Of a DNA stretch of 64,000 nucleotides, positions 1 to 10,957 are shown piece by piece; positions within the stretch are counted from its first letter, which is position 1; every line of letters starts with the position of its first letter. Under the pieces are notes generated by a model that searched no databases, was not told the origin of the DNA, and saw only the letters and a program-made list of their open reading frames with translations. Where the stretch lies: positions 248,001 through 312,000 of the forward strand of contig CAWEUM010000002.1 in the NCBI GenBank assembly GCA_963812255.1, written 5' to 3'. The stretch is from DATJGR01 sp963812255. GTDB lineage: Bacteria; Pseudomonadota; Gammaproteobacteria; Pseudomonadales; Azotimanducaceae. The position numbers were made by a program, and so were the translations under genes.

Positions 1-1
1 T

Positions 2-3187
<3,186 letters not shown>

Positions 3188-3200
3188 CGCCAACCCGATC

Positions 3201-3323
3201 TCAGGACTGGCTTGATATGAAGTGAATCGCGGCGAGTATCAGCGACAGAAATATCGTCAGTACCGCAACCACATCCGCCTTTTCGTCACTCCAGTGTCTT
3301 GGCTGCTGTTCGGAATCGGACAC
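3201..3323 (-). CDS. Small single-pass membrane protein, 40 residues
   Basis: A short reading frame in the metH-cysI gap, on the opposite strand from both genes. It starts at GTG 3323, five bases after a GAGG ribosome-binding motif, and ends at TGA 3201. The product has a polar N-terminus (SDSEQQPRHWSDEKAD) and then one hydrophobic segment of about 19 residues (roughly residues 18-36), ending ISSQS. That is the layout of a single-spanning inner-membrane miniprotein. It resembles small conserved proteins with an HWSDEKAD-like start that I recall from gammaproteobacteria, but I cannot name a family or function. It ends 14 bases beyond the metH stop and is convergent with metH and divergent from cysI. 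The frame has an in-phase stop upstream of the proposed start. Support is the ribosome-binding site plus the clear amphipathic-to-hydrophobic pattern. Confidence 0.6.
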   Translation of the reverse strand: MSDSEQQPRHWSDEKADVVAVLTIFLSLILAAIHFISSQS

Positions 3324-3407
3324 GGTTACCTCGGATGTCTGGGTGGAAACGCGCGCGAGTTTAGATCAGGCGTCCCGGCGCCTCAATGCGTTCTATCCAT
3401 AGAGACA

Positions 3408-3436
3408 TTGGTTAGTTCGTTCGGGCCCTGCATATT
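3408..3436 (+). promoter_or_regulatory. Likely sigma-70 promoter of cysI
   Basis: A TTGGTT -35 box (3408-3413) and a CATATT -10 box (3431-3436) are separated by 17 bases and lie about 50 bases upstream of the cysI start. The match is moderate. The -10 box sits between two copies of a 10-base repeat (see 3418-3451), which could be an activator or repressor site. Confidence 0.45.
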
Positions 3437-3451
3437 GGTAACGTTCGGGCC
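3418..3451. repeat. Pair of 10-base direct repeats around the cysI -10 box
   Basis: CGTTCGGGCC occurs at 3418-3427 and again at 3442-3451, 24 bases apart from start to start. The inferred -10 box of cysI lies between the copies. Repeats at this spacing, about two helical turns, are typical of regulator half-sites on one face of DNA, but no protein can be assigned from sequence alone. Confidence 0.5.
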
Positions 3452-3484
3452 TACCGGCACCGATACCCAGACTCCGCTAAACCC

Positions 3485-5137
3485 ATGTATCGCTACGACG
3501 AGTTCGACCAGCAATTTCTCGATGAACGCGTCGCGCAGTTTCGCGACCAGACGCGCCGCTACATCGATGGGAAGCTATCGCACGAAGACTTTCTGCACCT
3601 GAGGCTGCGCAACGGTCTCTACATTCAGCGCCTTGCGCCGATGCTCAGGGTCGCAGTCCCATACGGCACGCTCTCCTCTCGGCAGCTACGCATGCTCGCG
3701 CATGTTTCACGTTACTACGACAAGGGCTATGGGCATCTCAGCACACGCCAGAACATGCAGTTCAACTGGCCCGACCTCGCTGAAGTGCCTGACATTCTTG
3801 CCGACCTCGCCTCCGTTCAGATGCACGCGATCCAGACCAGCGGGAACTGCATACGCAACGTCACCTCCGATCAGTTTGCTGGCGTCGCGGCCGATGAAAC
3901 CGTCGACGGCAGGCCGTACTGCGAGCTGATTCGCCAGTGGTCCACAGCGCATCCTGAGTTCGATTGGCTGCCACGAAAGTTCAAGATCGCGATCAACGGC
4001 GCGAAGACCGATCGCGCCGCGATTGCGATCCATGACATCGGCATCGAGGCGCGTCGTATCGATGACGCGGTCGTCTTCGACATCAGTGTCGGCGGAGGAT
4101 TGGGGCGCACACCGATTCTGGCCAGTCTGATTCGCGAGAATCTACCTGACGTACACCTGCTGACATATCTGGAAGCCATCCTCCGCGTCTACAATCGATA
4201 TGGCCGACGCGACAACAAACACAAAGCCAGAGTAAAAATCCTCGTCCGTGCACTCTCGGCCGAGGTGTTCCGCAATCAGGTCGATGCCGAGTGGGAACAC
4301 ATCAAGGACGGCCCGACCACTCTGACGCACGAGGAAATCGATCGAGCAGTGGCATCGTTCACACCGCCTGCATACCTGACGCTCACCGACGACCCGAGTC
4401 TCGCGGCTACTCGGCTGACTGAACCTGAGTTCAGCCGTTGGGTGGCCACCAACGTTGCCCCTCACAAAAAATCCGGCTACGCGATCGTAACGCTGTCGAC
4501 GAAGGTGACGGGCGTGCCGACGGGCGACGTGAGCGACATTCAGATGGACGCCGTGGCGGACTGGTCGGAGCGGTTCGGCTTCGGCGAGATTCGTATCGCC
4601 CACGATCAGAACTTCGTGCTGCCCGATGTGCCCCAGCGGGACCTGTTCACGCTCTGGAAGCTGGCCCGCGCGCAGCGGCTCGCAACTCCGAATCTCGGCA
4701 AGCTGACCGACATCATCTGTTGCCCGGGCGGCGACTACTGTTCGCTCGCCAATGCCAAATCCATCCCGATCGCCGAGGCGATTCAGCGGCGCTTCGACGA
4801 TATCGACTATCTGTACGATCTGGGTGACATCAGCCTGAACATCTCGGGCTGCATGAACGCGTGCGGCCATCACCACGTCGGCAATATCGGTATTCTCGGC
4901 GTCGACAAAAAAGGCGAGGAGTGGTACCAGATCTCGGTCGGCGGCAATGCTGGACGCGGCGCATCGATTGCGGAGATCCTCGGGCCCTCCTTCTCGCGGG
5001 TCGCCGTCCCCGACGTGATCGACGCGCTGCTCAACGTCTACGTCGAACACCGTGAACTTGGCGAGCAGTTTCTCGACTGCTATCGACGCATCGGGATCAA
5101 GCCATTCAAGGAAACGGTTTATGCCGAGTCTCATTAG
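3485..5137 (+). CDS. cysI: Sulfite reductase, siroheme/[4Fe-4S] hemoprotein subunit
   Basis: Reduces sulfite to sulfide in assimilatory sulfur metabolism. The 550-residue product belongs to the nitrite/sulfite reductase family, with two ferredoxin-like half domains followed by the siroheme and iron-sulfur ligands C413-x5-C419 (CPGGDYC) and C456-x3-C460 (CMNAC). The conserved SGNCIRN and STRQNMQF blocks of the N-terminal half are present. The single long chain without an adjacent flavoprotein (cysJ) is the type found in Pseudomonas, where it is paired with a DUF934 protein. The same pairing occurs here: the next gene overlaps this stop by 17 bases. Nitrite reductase is the alternative within the family, but the DUF934 neighbour favours sulfite. 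Confidence 0.9.
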   Translation: MYRYDEFDQQFLDERVAQFRDQTRRYIDGKLSHEDFLHLRLRNGLYIQRLAPMLRVAVPYGTLSSRQLRMLAHVSRYYDKGYGHLSTRQNMQFNWPDLAEVPDILADLASVQMHAIQTSGNCIRNVTSDQFAGVAADETVDGRPYCELIRQWSTAHPEFDWLPRKFKIAINGAKTDRAAIAIHDIGIEARRIDDAVVFDISVGGGLGRTPILASLIRENLPDVHLLTYLEAILRVYNRYGRRDNKHKARVKILVRALSAEVFRNQVDAEWEHIKDGPTTLTHEEIDRAVASFTPPAYLTLTDDPSLAATRLTEPEFSRWVATNVAPHKKSGYAIVTLSTKVTGVPTGDVSDIQMDAVADWSERFGFGEIRIAHDQNFVLPDVPQRDLFTLWKLARAQRLATPNLGKLTDIICCPGGDYCSLANAKSIPIAEAIQRRFDDIDYLYDLGDISLNISGCMNACGHHHVGNIGILGVDKKGEEWYQISVGGNAGRGASIAEILGPSFSRVAVPDVIDALLNVYVEHRELGEQFLDCYRRIGIKPFKETVYAESH

Positions 5138-5615
5138 GGACGGTCGGGTCGTTCCCAACGACTGGGGTCTGCACGAGGACGTCGGCGCAGATCTCGTACC
5201 GACGCGCAGCATCGTGCCCGCCAAATGCGCACTGACACATGTGGACTCACTGTTCGTGGCCGGTCGCGAAATCGGCATATGGGTTGACGGTGACGCTGAC
5301 CCCAACGAACTCGTGCCGCTTCTCAACCGGGTTGCGTTGATCGGAATCAGATTCTCCACAGTGAACGACGGTCGCGGCCTGTCGATTGCCGCGCTGCTGC
5401 GAACGCGTCTTGGCTTCAAAGGAGAGCTGCGTGCCATCGGCAACGTGCATGAGGACGTGCTTCACTATATGCGGCGCTGTGGCTTCGATTCCTACGAACT
5501 TCCGGATGGTCACGATCCGGCCATTGCGCTGGCGGCGATGAATCCATACACCGAGTACTATCAGGGATCCGTCGTCGATCCTCGCCCCGCCTTTCGTCGC
5601 GTTGCACGCGGCTGA
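5121..5615 (+). CDS. DUF934 protein, presumed partner of sulfite reductase
   Basis: A 164-residue protein of the DUF934 family. Genes of this family almost always follow a cysI of the Pseudomonas type and are annotated as probable oxidoreductases in sulfite reduction, without a proven mechanism. The start at ATG 5121 lies inside the end of cysI and overlaps it by 17 bases, which implies coupled translation. Visible family features are the FSTVNDGRGLSIA and LR-x-GFKGELRA-x-GNV-x-DVL blocks and the C-terminal YTEYYQGS. There are no membrane segments and no obvious cofactor-binding cysteine cluster. An upstream in-frame ATG at 5052 would extend the protein by 23 residues deep into cysI and is less likely. 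Confidence 0.85.
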   Translation: MPSLIRDGRVVPNDWGLHEDVGADLVPTRSIVPAKCALTHVDSLFVAGREIGIWVDGDADPNELVPLLNRVALIGIRFSTVNDGRGLSIAALLRTRLGFKGELRAIGNVHEDVLHYMRRCGFDSYELPDGHDPAIALAAMNPYTEYYQGSVVDPRPAFRRVARG

Positions 5616-5694
5616 ATTTCCCGCAACTTTGTCGGACCGTGTCGAGCGATCGGTCGGCTGTCATACTCATTCAACGTCACACTGTTGACCGCCC

Positions 5695-6864
5695 ATGCAC
5701 GCCGGGATTGTCGAATCGTTTTTCCTCATTTTTGCCGGCGCGGCCGTCCTGGCCGCAGCAGCACTCTATAGCCGCCAGCCATTGCTCGTGGCGTACATCG
5801 CCGTTGGCGGCATCGCCGGCCCTCATGGGTTTGGCTGGGTCAATGATGCATCGATGGTTCGCGAAATCTCGGAGTTCGGCATCATCTTTCTGTTGTTTCT
5901 AGTCGGCCTCGATCTGCAGCCCGCGAAGCTGAAAAACATGGTTGGTTCGGCGATCGTCACAGCACTGGTGAGTTCCGCCATCTTCTTTGCGGCCGCCGTC
6001 GCCGTGATGTTCGCGTTCGGTTTCTCGTCCATCGACGCAATCGTGGTGGGGACGGCATGCATGTTTTCGAGCACGATCGTGGGGCTGAAGCTGCTGCCTA
6101 CGACCGTGCTGCACCACCGCCACATCGGTGAACTCGTGGTCAGTTTGTTGCTTATTCAGGATTTGATCGCGATCCTTGCGCTGATCATTCTGTCCGGCCG
6201 AGATGCTTCGGTAACCGACGCGCTCGGAAGCATCGTCGAGGTGTTCGTCGCACTGCCGGCGCTGGTGATTGCAGCGCTGGTCGTCGTGCGATTCCTGGTG
6301 TTGCCGCTCATCCACAAGTTCGAGGCATTCCACGAGTTCATTTTCCTCGCAGCCATCGGCTGGTGCCTCTCGGTCGCCTGCGGCGCAAAACTGATCGGGT
6401 TGTCGCTGGAAATTGGCGCATTCGTTGCCGGCGTATCTCTAGCGACCAGCCCGATCTCACAGTACATCGCCGAAAGCCTGCGTCCCCTGCGCGACTTCTT
6501 TCTGGTGATGTTCTTCTTCTCGGTCGGCGCGGCAATCCACTTCGACCTGATGTTGCAGGTCGCGCTCCCTGCGCTGGCACTCGCCGCGTTGTTCATCATA
6601 CTCAAGCCCGTGGTGTTCCGTTGGTTGATCGCGGCGCAAGGGGATTCCCCGAAAGTCGCGTGGGAAGCGGGCGTGCGCCTCGGACAGACCAGCGAGTTTT
6701 CATTGCTGGTTGCGTATCTTGCAACCAGCATCGGGCTGTTGAGTAATGCAGCGTCGCATGTGGTGCAGGGGGCGACGGTACTGACGTTCGTCATTTCGAC
6801 GTACATCGTGATCTTTCGTTACCCTAGCCCGATCGCTGTATCCGAGCATCTGCGCCGCAACTGA
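5695..6864 (+). CDS. Kef-type monovalent cation:proton antiporter without RCK domain
   Basis: A CPA2-family integral membrane protein of 389 residues with about 11-12 hydrophobic segments, predicted to exchange K+ or Na+ for protons across the inner membrane. The family patterns are visible: a glycine-proline pair in the early re-entrant region (GGIAGPHGFG), the FLLFLVGLDL helix, SSTIVGLKLL, the ion-binding QD motif in LLLIQDLIAI, and EIGAFVAGVSLA. Unlike KefB and KefC of E. coli (about 600 residues), the chain ends after the membrane domain, so there is no C-terminal TrkA-N/RCK nucleotide-sensing domain and gating by glutathione adducts is not expected. It stands alone, 79 bases after the DUF934 gene, and is convergent with the reductase gene downstream. 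Confidence 0.85.
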   Translation: MHAGIVESFFLIFAGAAVLAAAALYSRQPLLVAYIAVGGIAGPHGFGWVNDASMVREISEFGIIFLLFLVGLDLQPAKLKNMVGSAIVTALVSSAIFFAAAVAVMFAFGFSSIDAIVVGTACMFSSTIVGLKLLPTTVLHHRHIGELVVSLLLIQDLIAILALIILSGRDASVTDALGSIVEVFVALPALVIAALVVVRFLVLPLIHKFEAFHEFIFLAAIGWCLSVACGAKLIGLSLEIGAFVAGVSLATSPISQYIAESLRPLRDFFLVMFFFSVGAAIHFDLMLQVALPALALAALFIILKPVVFRWLIAAQGDSPKVAWEAGVRLGQTSEFSLLVAYLATSIGLLSNAASHVVQGATVLTFVISTYIVIFRYPSPIAVSEHLRRN

Positions 6865-6885
6865 GTCGGCCGCCAACGGATCTAT

Positions 6886-7881
6886 TCAGGCGCGTAGATC
6901 CAGCACGCCGCGTCCAACCATCTCGCCGGCGAGAATACGATCAATTCCGTTCGAGATCGTCTGCAGGGAGAAATTCACTTTGAGTTTCGCGAGATGCTCG
7001 AGGTGCCACGGACCCGCGAGCTTGTTCCATACGCGCGCCTTCTCATCGAGCGGCAACTGCACCGAATCGATGCCGAGCAGGTTGACGTGGCGCAAGATGA
7101 ATGGCAGCACGGTTGCCGCGAATTGTGGCGATGCCACCAACCCGCACGCAGCGAGGCTGCAGCCGTAGCGTAGCGATTTGACCGCATTGAACAGCATCTC
7201 GCCACCAACCGTATCAACCACCCCGCCCCAACGCTCCTTCAGCATCGGCCGATCCGCACCTTCAGTCAGCGCTTCGCGCGCGAGAACCTCCCGCGCGCCG
7301 AGTGCCCCGAGGTAATCGTGTTGCGAAACCTTTCCCGTCACCGCGGTTACTTCGTACCCCAGTGTTGCAAGCAACAGAACCGCGACCGAACCCACCCCGC
7401 CCGTGGCACCGGTCACCAGCACCGGCCCGCCGCTCGGGCGCATACCCGATGCTTCGAGCTTGTCCACCGCCAGCGCCGCGGTAAATCCTGCCGTGCCGAG
7501 AATCATGCTCTGCTCGAGGTCGAGCCCGGACGGGAGTGGTACGACCCAAGCTGCGGGCACCCGAATTCGCTGGCCAAATCCACCGGACGTATTCATGCCG
7601 AGATCGAATCCGATCACGACAACTTCGTCGCCGGGCTTGAACTGCGTCACCGCGCTCTGCGCGACGGTGCCCGCCGCATCAATTCCGGGTGTGTGCGGAA
7701 AATGACGCGTTACGCCCGGGTTGCCCGTTGCGGATAGGCCGTCTTTGTAGTTCAGCGACGAGTATCGTACATCAATCAAAACCTCGCCCGCGGGGAGGGA
7801 TTCGGTATCTCGGTCGGTCACTTGGCGCGAAAATTTTCCATCACTGGATTTCTCGACCACTAATGCACTGAACATAGACAT
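6886..7881 (-). CDS. acuI: AcuI/YhdH-type acrylyl-CoA reductase, NADPH-dependent
   Basis: A 331-residue zinc-independent medium-chain dehydrogenase/reductase. The family reduces acryloyl-CoA to propionyl-CoA with NADPH and detoxifies reactive acryloyl intermediates, for example those from DMSP or 3-hydroxypropionate. The typical N-terminal signature is present (SSLNYKDGL, TPGIDAAGTV), followed by the nucleotide-binding fold with VTGATGGVGSVA and a C-terminal substrate part (NLLGIDS). The start at ATG 7881 follows an AAGGA motif by 7 bases; a longer frame exists upstream but would run into the sohB gene. It is transcribed leftward 16 bases after sohB, so the two may share a message. The assignment to AcuI rather than another quinone oxidoreductase relative is likely but not certain. 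Confidence 0.85.
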   Translation of the reverse strand: MSMFSALVVEKSSDGKFSRQVTDRDTESLPAGEVLIDVRYSSLNYKDGLSATGNPGVTRHFPHTPGIDAAGTVAQSAVTQFKPGDEVVVIGFDLGMNTSGGFGQRIRVPAAWVVPLPSGLDLEQSMILGTAGFTAALAVDKLEASGMRPSGGPVLVTGATGGVGSVAVLLLATLGYEVTAVTGKVSQHDYLGALGAREVLAREALTEGADRPMLKERWGGVVDTVGGEMLFNAVKSLRYGCSLAACGLVASPQFAATVLPFILRHVNLLGIDSVQLPLDEKARVWNKLAGPWHLEHLAKLKVNFSLQTISNGIDRILAGEMVGRGVLDLRA

Positions 7882-7897
7882 TGCTAGATCCTTTTGG

Positions 7898-8908
7898 TCA
7901 GACCCAGCCGAACCGCGCCAACACATTGCGGGCGCCTTCGACGAATTGCGCGAGCACACGCTCGATCGGCTTCTTGTGCTCGATCCAACGCACCTCGAAT
8001 ACATCGGCATTCTCGCATGCGCGCGTCAGGTACGCATCGCTCGTCGACAGTTCATCGACGAGCCGGTGCGCCAGCGCGCGTTGACCATACCAGGCTTCAC
8101 CTGTCGCAATCTCTTCAACCGAAACCTGCGGCCGATTCGCTTGAACAAACTCCTGAAACAGCGCGTGAACGTCTTCGAGTTCCTCGACGAATTTCGCCCG
8201 TCCCTGCTCGGTGTTTTCGCCGAACACCGTCAGCGTGCGTTTGTACTTGCCGGCGGTCAGCACTTCGACATCGACATCATGCTTCTTCAGCAGACGGTGG
8301 ACGTTCGGGACCTGCGCGACGACACCGATAGACCCGACCAGTGCGAACGGCGCCGCGATGATGTGATCGGATACTGAGGCCATCAGGTAACCGCCGCTGG
8401 CGGCGACCTTGTCGACCGCTGCGACGAGGCGAATCTTGCGCGCGCGAACTCTCTCGAGCTGCGAGGCGGCAAGACCGTACCCATGCACCATACCGCCAGG
8501 GCTCTCGATGCGAACGAGCACTTCGTCCTCGTCGCGGGCACTGGTCAGCACCGCGGTGATCTCGTTGCGCAATTCGTCGACCTTCGAGGCTTGCAGGTCG
8601 CCATCGAAATCCAACACATAAATGCGTCGGCGATCGTCGGGTGCCGCCTTTCCTTTGTCTGCCTTCTTCCGCGCACGATCTTCCTGTTTGATCGATTTCT
8701 TGAACGCGGTATGCGGCAGGAATGCCTCTCTCAGTACGCGGTTCATGTCGTCCAGACGATCGTTGAGCCTGCGCACGTCGAGATGACCCGGCTCGGCGGT
8801 GTTCCGTCGCATGGCCATCGACACGCCGATGCCGATGACTGCGATCACGGCAACGACGACGGTCGCCGCTTTCGCGAGGAACTCGAGGTAGTTATACAGG
8901 TGCTCCAT
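7898..8908 (-). CDS. sohB: SohB-like inner-membrane serine protease (signal peptide peptidase family)
   Basis: A 336-residue member of peptidase family S49. One N-terminal membrane helix (about residues 10-32) is followed by a charged linker and the protease domain. The catalytic serine is S171 in DKVAASGGYLMA and the general-base lysine is K223 in TAGKYKRT. The 52-residue spacing equals that of E. coli SohB. The GSIGVVAQ strand and the GENTEQGR stretch after the lysine are also SohB-like. The family degrades remnant signal peptides or membrane-protein fragments on the periplasmic side. The start at ATG 8908 gives the usual length; a longer frame adds 30 arginine-rich residues that do not look real. 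It lies upstream of acuI and is divergent from the SCP2 gene. Confidence 0.92.
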   Translation of the reverse strand: MEHLYNYLEFLAKAATVVVAVIAVIGIGVSMAMRRNTAEPGHLDVRRLNDRLDDMNRVLREAFLPHTAFKKSIKQEDRARKKADKGKAAPDDRRRIYVLDFDGDLQASKVDELRNEITAVLTSARDEDEVLVRIESPGGMVHGYGLAASQLERVRARKIRLVAAVDKVAASGGYLMASVSDHIIAAPFALVGSIGVVAQVPNVHRLLKKHDVDVEVLTAGKYKRTLTVFGENTEQGRAKFVEELEDVHALFQEFVQANRPQVSVEEIATGEAWYGQRALAHRLVDELSTSDAYLTRACENADVFEVRWIEHKKPIERVLAQFVEGARNVLARFGWV

Positions 8909-9053
8909 GTGCGGGCTGGTTCTGGGAAAGGCGCGTACTCTACTTCTTCCGTGCGGCGAGCGTCCAGGCAAGTCGGACATCGGGCAACGCCTCGCCAACT
9001 ACCGACCACCAACAGCTTGACGCTCCGCATCCGGACGTGTCTGATGCTCGCCG

Positions 9054-9392
9054 ATGACACTGACGGATCTCGCCAACGAGTTGCGTATGCGCTTTCGACC
9101 CGAAGCCGCGATCGGAGTCGATATGCGTATTCGCCTCGATGTTTCGAACGAGGAACATCTACTGCTGCGGGTCGCTGATGGCGCGTTGACGGTGACCGAC
9201 GGACCGGAAACGCCGGACGTGGCATTCCAATTCGCAGACCTTGCGACGGCGGTCGCGATCATTCGTGGCGAAGCGAACGCGATCGACGCGTTCATGCACG
9301 GCCGATTTCGCTCGGACGGCTACCTGATGATCGCGTTCAGACTGATGGAACTGTTCGGTAGCCGAAGCCTGCCTCCTACGCCGAACGATTGA
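9054..9392 (+). CDS. SCP2 sterol-transfer-like domain protein
   Basis: A 112-residue single-domain protein with the SCP-2 sterol-carrier fold pattern: an N-terminal helix (LANELRMRFRP), alternating strands (MRIRLDV, LLLRVADG), DVAFQFADLATAVAIIRGE and the closing GRFRSDGYLMIAFRLMELF helix. Stand-alone bacterial relatives are thought to bind hydrophobic ligands such as lipids, quinones or acyl-CoA; the ligand here is unknown. No signal peptide is seen, so it is probably cytoplasmic. The gene is divergent from sohB, and its last 17 bases overlap the convergent 3' end of nudC. A clear ribosome-binding site is not visible before ATG 9054. Confidence 0.75.
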   Translation: MTLTDLANELRMRFRPEAAIGVDMRIRLDVSNEEHLLLRVADGALTVTDGPETPDVAFQFADLATAVAIIRGEANAIDAFMHGRFRSDGYLMIAFRLMELFGSRSLPPTPND

Positions 9393-10218
9393 CCATCTCT
9401 TCTATGAAATCGTCGATTAACCAGCGCGATATCGCCGTGCCCGGCGGTACACCCGGTAAATCCGAGTAGCCGAACCAACGCGCGTCGGCAATCTCACCTT
9501 CCTGACAGACGATTTCACCGCCGACATAGTCCGCGTGGAATCCGAGCATCAACGAATTTGGAAACGGCCAGGACTGGCTGCCGCGATAGCGAACGTTCTT
9601 CACCTGGAGTCCAACTTCCTCGAACACTTCTCGATGTACGGTTTGCTCGATGGATTCACCCGGCTCGACAAATCCGGCGAGGGTCGAATACATGCCTGTG
9701 GGCCAATTCGCGTTGCGCGCGAGCAGCATCTGCTCGCCTCTGCGAATCAGCACGATGATGCTCGGCGACAAGCGCGGATAGCTGATCAACCCGCACTCCA
9801 CGCATCGCTTCGCCCGATCGACCGGATGGTCTTCCATACGCGTGCCGCAACGTCCGCAAAATCGATGATCGCGTTCCCAATCGGCAATCTGTTGCGCGCG
9901 GCCCGCGAGATAGAAAATCGGCGCTGCGACGCGGCCAAGCCACGCCCGCAGCCCCAGCAACGCGTATCCTTGTTGTGGCCGTCCTGACGCTACCACGACA
10001 AAGCAGGAGCGGCCCTGGTAGCGACCCAGAAACATCTCTGCGTGTCTTTCGATTTCCAGCCAGCGCATCTCGTCGGCGAGGATCGGTCGCGGCGATCCAT
10101 TCTCCGACACACAGAGAATTTCCTGCCCAATGAACACGAAATACCACGCATCGTCATGGGACTGATCCGCAGGGGTCTGCACCAGTGATTCGAATTCATC
10201 TGGATCATGTGGCCACAT
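9376..10218 (-). CDS. nudC: NADH pyrophosphatase / NAD-cap RNA hydrolase
   Basis: A Nudix hydrolase of 280 residues that splits NAD(H) into NMN(H) and AMP and removes NAD caps from RNA 5' ends. Seen: a zinc ribbon with C121, C124, C139 and C142; the Nudix box at about 182-203 (GFVEPGES...REVFEEVG); and the family-specific SQSWPFPNS motif after it, which separates NudC from other Nudix enzymes. ATG 10218 is preferred; one codon further up is a TTG. The start overlaps the end of dnaQ, making nudC the last gene of a four-gene overlapping operon with a methyltransferase, rnhA and dnaQ. Its 3' end overlaps the convergent SCP2 gene by 17 bases. Confidence 0.95.
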   Translation of the reverse strand: MWPHDPDEFESLVQTPADQSHDDAWYFVFIGQEILCVSENGSPRPILADEMRWLEIERHAEMFLGRYQGRSCFVVVASGRPQQGYALLGLRAWLGRVAAPIFYLAGRAQQIADWERDHRFCGRCGTRMEDHPVDRAKRCVECGLISYPRLSPSIIVLIRRGEQMLLARNANWPTGMYSTLAGFVEPGESIEQTVHREVFEEVGLQVKNVRYRGSQSWPFPNSLMLGFHADYVGGEIVCQEGEIADARWFGYSDLPGVPPGTAISRWLIDDFIEEMVNRSA

Positions 10219-10957
10219 CAATTACACCCCCGTGCGCAAGGGATCCCGAACGCCAGATGCTGCCGCGCGGTGCCCTCCGATCGATTTGGTCGAGCATGTT
10301 CGTGTGGCGCGCGAGTTCGTTGTCGCTCGCGACAACGACCCGGAGTTTCGGTCTATCGGCAGGCAAGCGCGCAAACATGAACACGTCAGAACCGTTCGAT
10401 GGCGTTTCCGTCTCGTCTACCACGAACAAGGCGGTTTGCCCGCCCGTCATCATCAGGTATACGTCAGCGAGAATTTCCGCATCGAGCAGCGCACCATGAA
10501 GTGCCCGTTGGGTATTATCGACACCGTAGCGTCGGCACAGCGCATCGAGACTGTTTTTCTGCCCAGGGTGCTTGTGACGCGCCATCGTCAGCGTATCGAC
10601 GACCGCACATGTCTGTTCAACCCGAACTTTCGATCCGCCGAGACGCGACAACTCATCATCGAGAAAGCTGATGTCGAACGGCGCGTTGTGAATGATCAAC
10701 TCGGCGCCACCGATGAACGCAAGAAGGTCGCCCGCGATGTCGGCGAAACTCGGTTTGTCTGCCAAAAAGTCCTGCGTGATACCGTGGACCGCGAGCGCGC
10801 CGTCGTCGATCTCACGTTGCGGATTCACGTAGCGATGAAAGTGCCGCCGAGTGATCTTTCGATCGATCAGCTCCACTGCGCCGATTTCAATGATTCGATG
10901 GCCGTGCTCCACTTCGAGCCCTGTGGTCTCCGTGTCGAGAACCACTTGTCGCGTCAT
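10205..10957 (-). CDS. dnaQ: DNA polymerase III epsilon subunit, 3'-5' proofreading exonuclease
   Basis: A 250-residue DEDDh exonuclease that proofreads for the replicative polymerase. The three exonuclease motifs carry D8 and E10 (DTETTG), D95 (HNAPFDISFL), and H154 and D159 (HGALLDAEIL). Each is exactly eight residues short of the E. coli numbering. A clamp-binding motif QTALF follows at 174-178, where E. coli has its weaker version, and a C-terminal tail for binding the polymerase alpha subunit runs to residue 250. ATG 10957 overlaps the rnhA stop as ATGA, so translation is probably coupled. The rnhA-dnaQ order is conserved in gammaproteobacteria, although in E. coli the two genes are divergent. 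Confidence 0.96.
   Translation of the reverse strand: MTRQVVLDTETTGLEVEHGHRIIEIGAVELIDRKITRRHFHRYVNPQREIDDGALAVHGITQDFLADKPSFADIAGDLLAFIGGAELIIHNAPFDISFLDDELSRLGGSKVRVEQTCAVVDTLTMARHKHPGQKNSLDALCRRYGVDNTQRALHGALLDAEILADVYLMMTGGQTALFVVDETETPSNGSDVFMFARLPADRPKLRVVVASDNELARHTNMLDQIDRRAPRGSIWRSGSLAHGGVIDVAT

Noticed and set aside
3222..3602. A 126-residue rightward frame running from the metH-cysI gap into cysI.
   Set aside because: It overlaps the start of cysI in another frame, has no family features and is the antisense reading of the small membrane-protein gene in its first part.
4142..5443. A 433-residue leftward frame antisense to cysI and the DUF934 gene.
   Set aside because: It is a typical long antisense frame of GC-rich coding DNA; both sense genes match known families over their full length.
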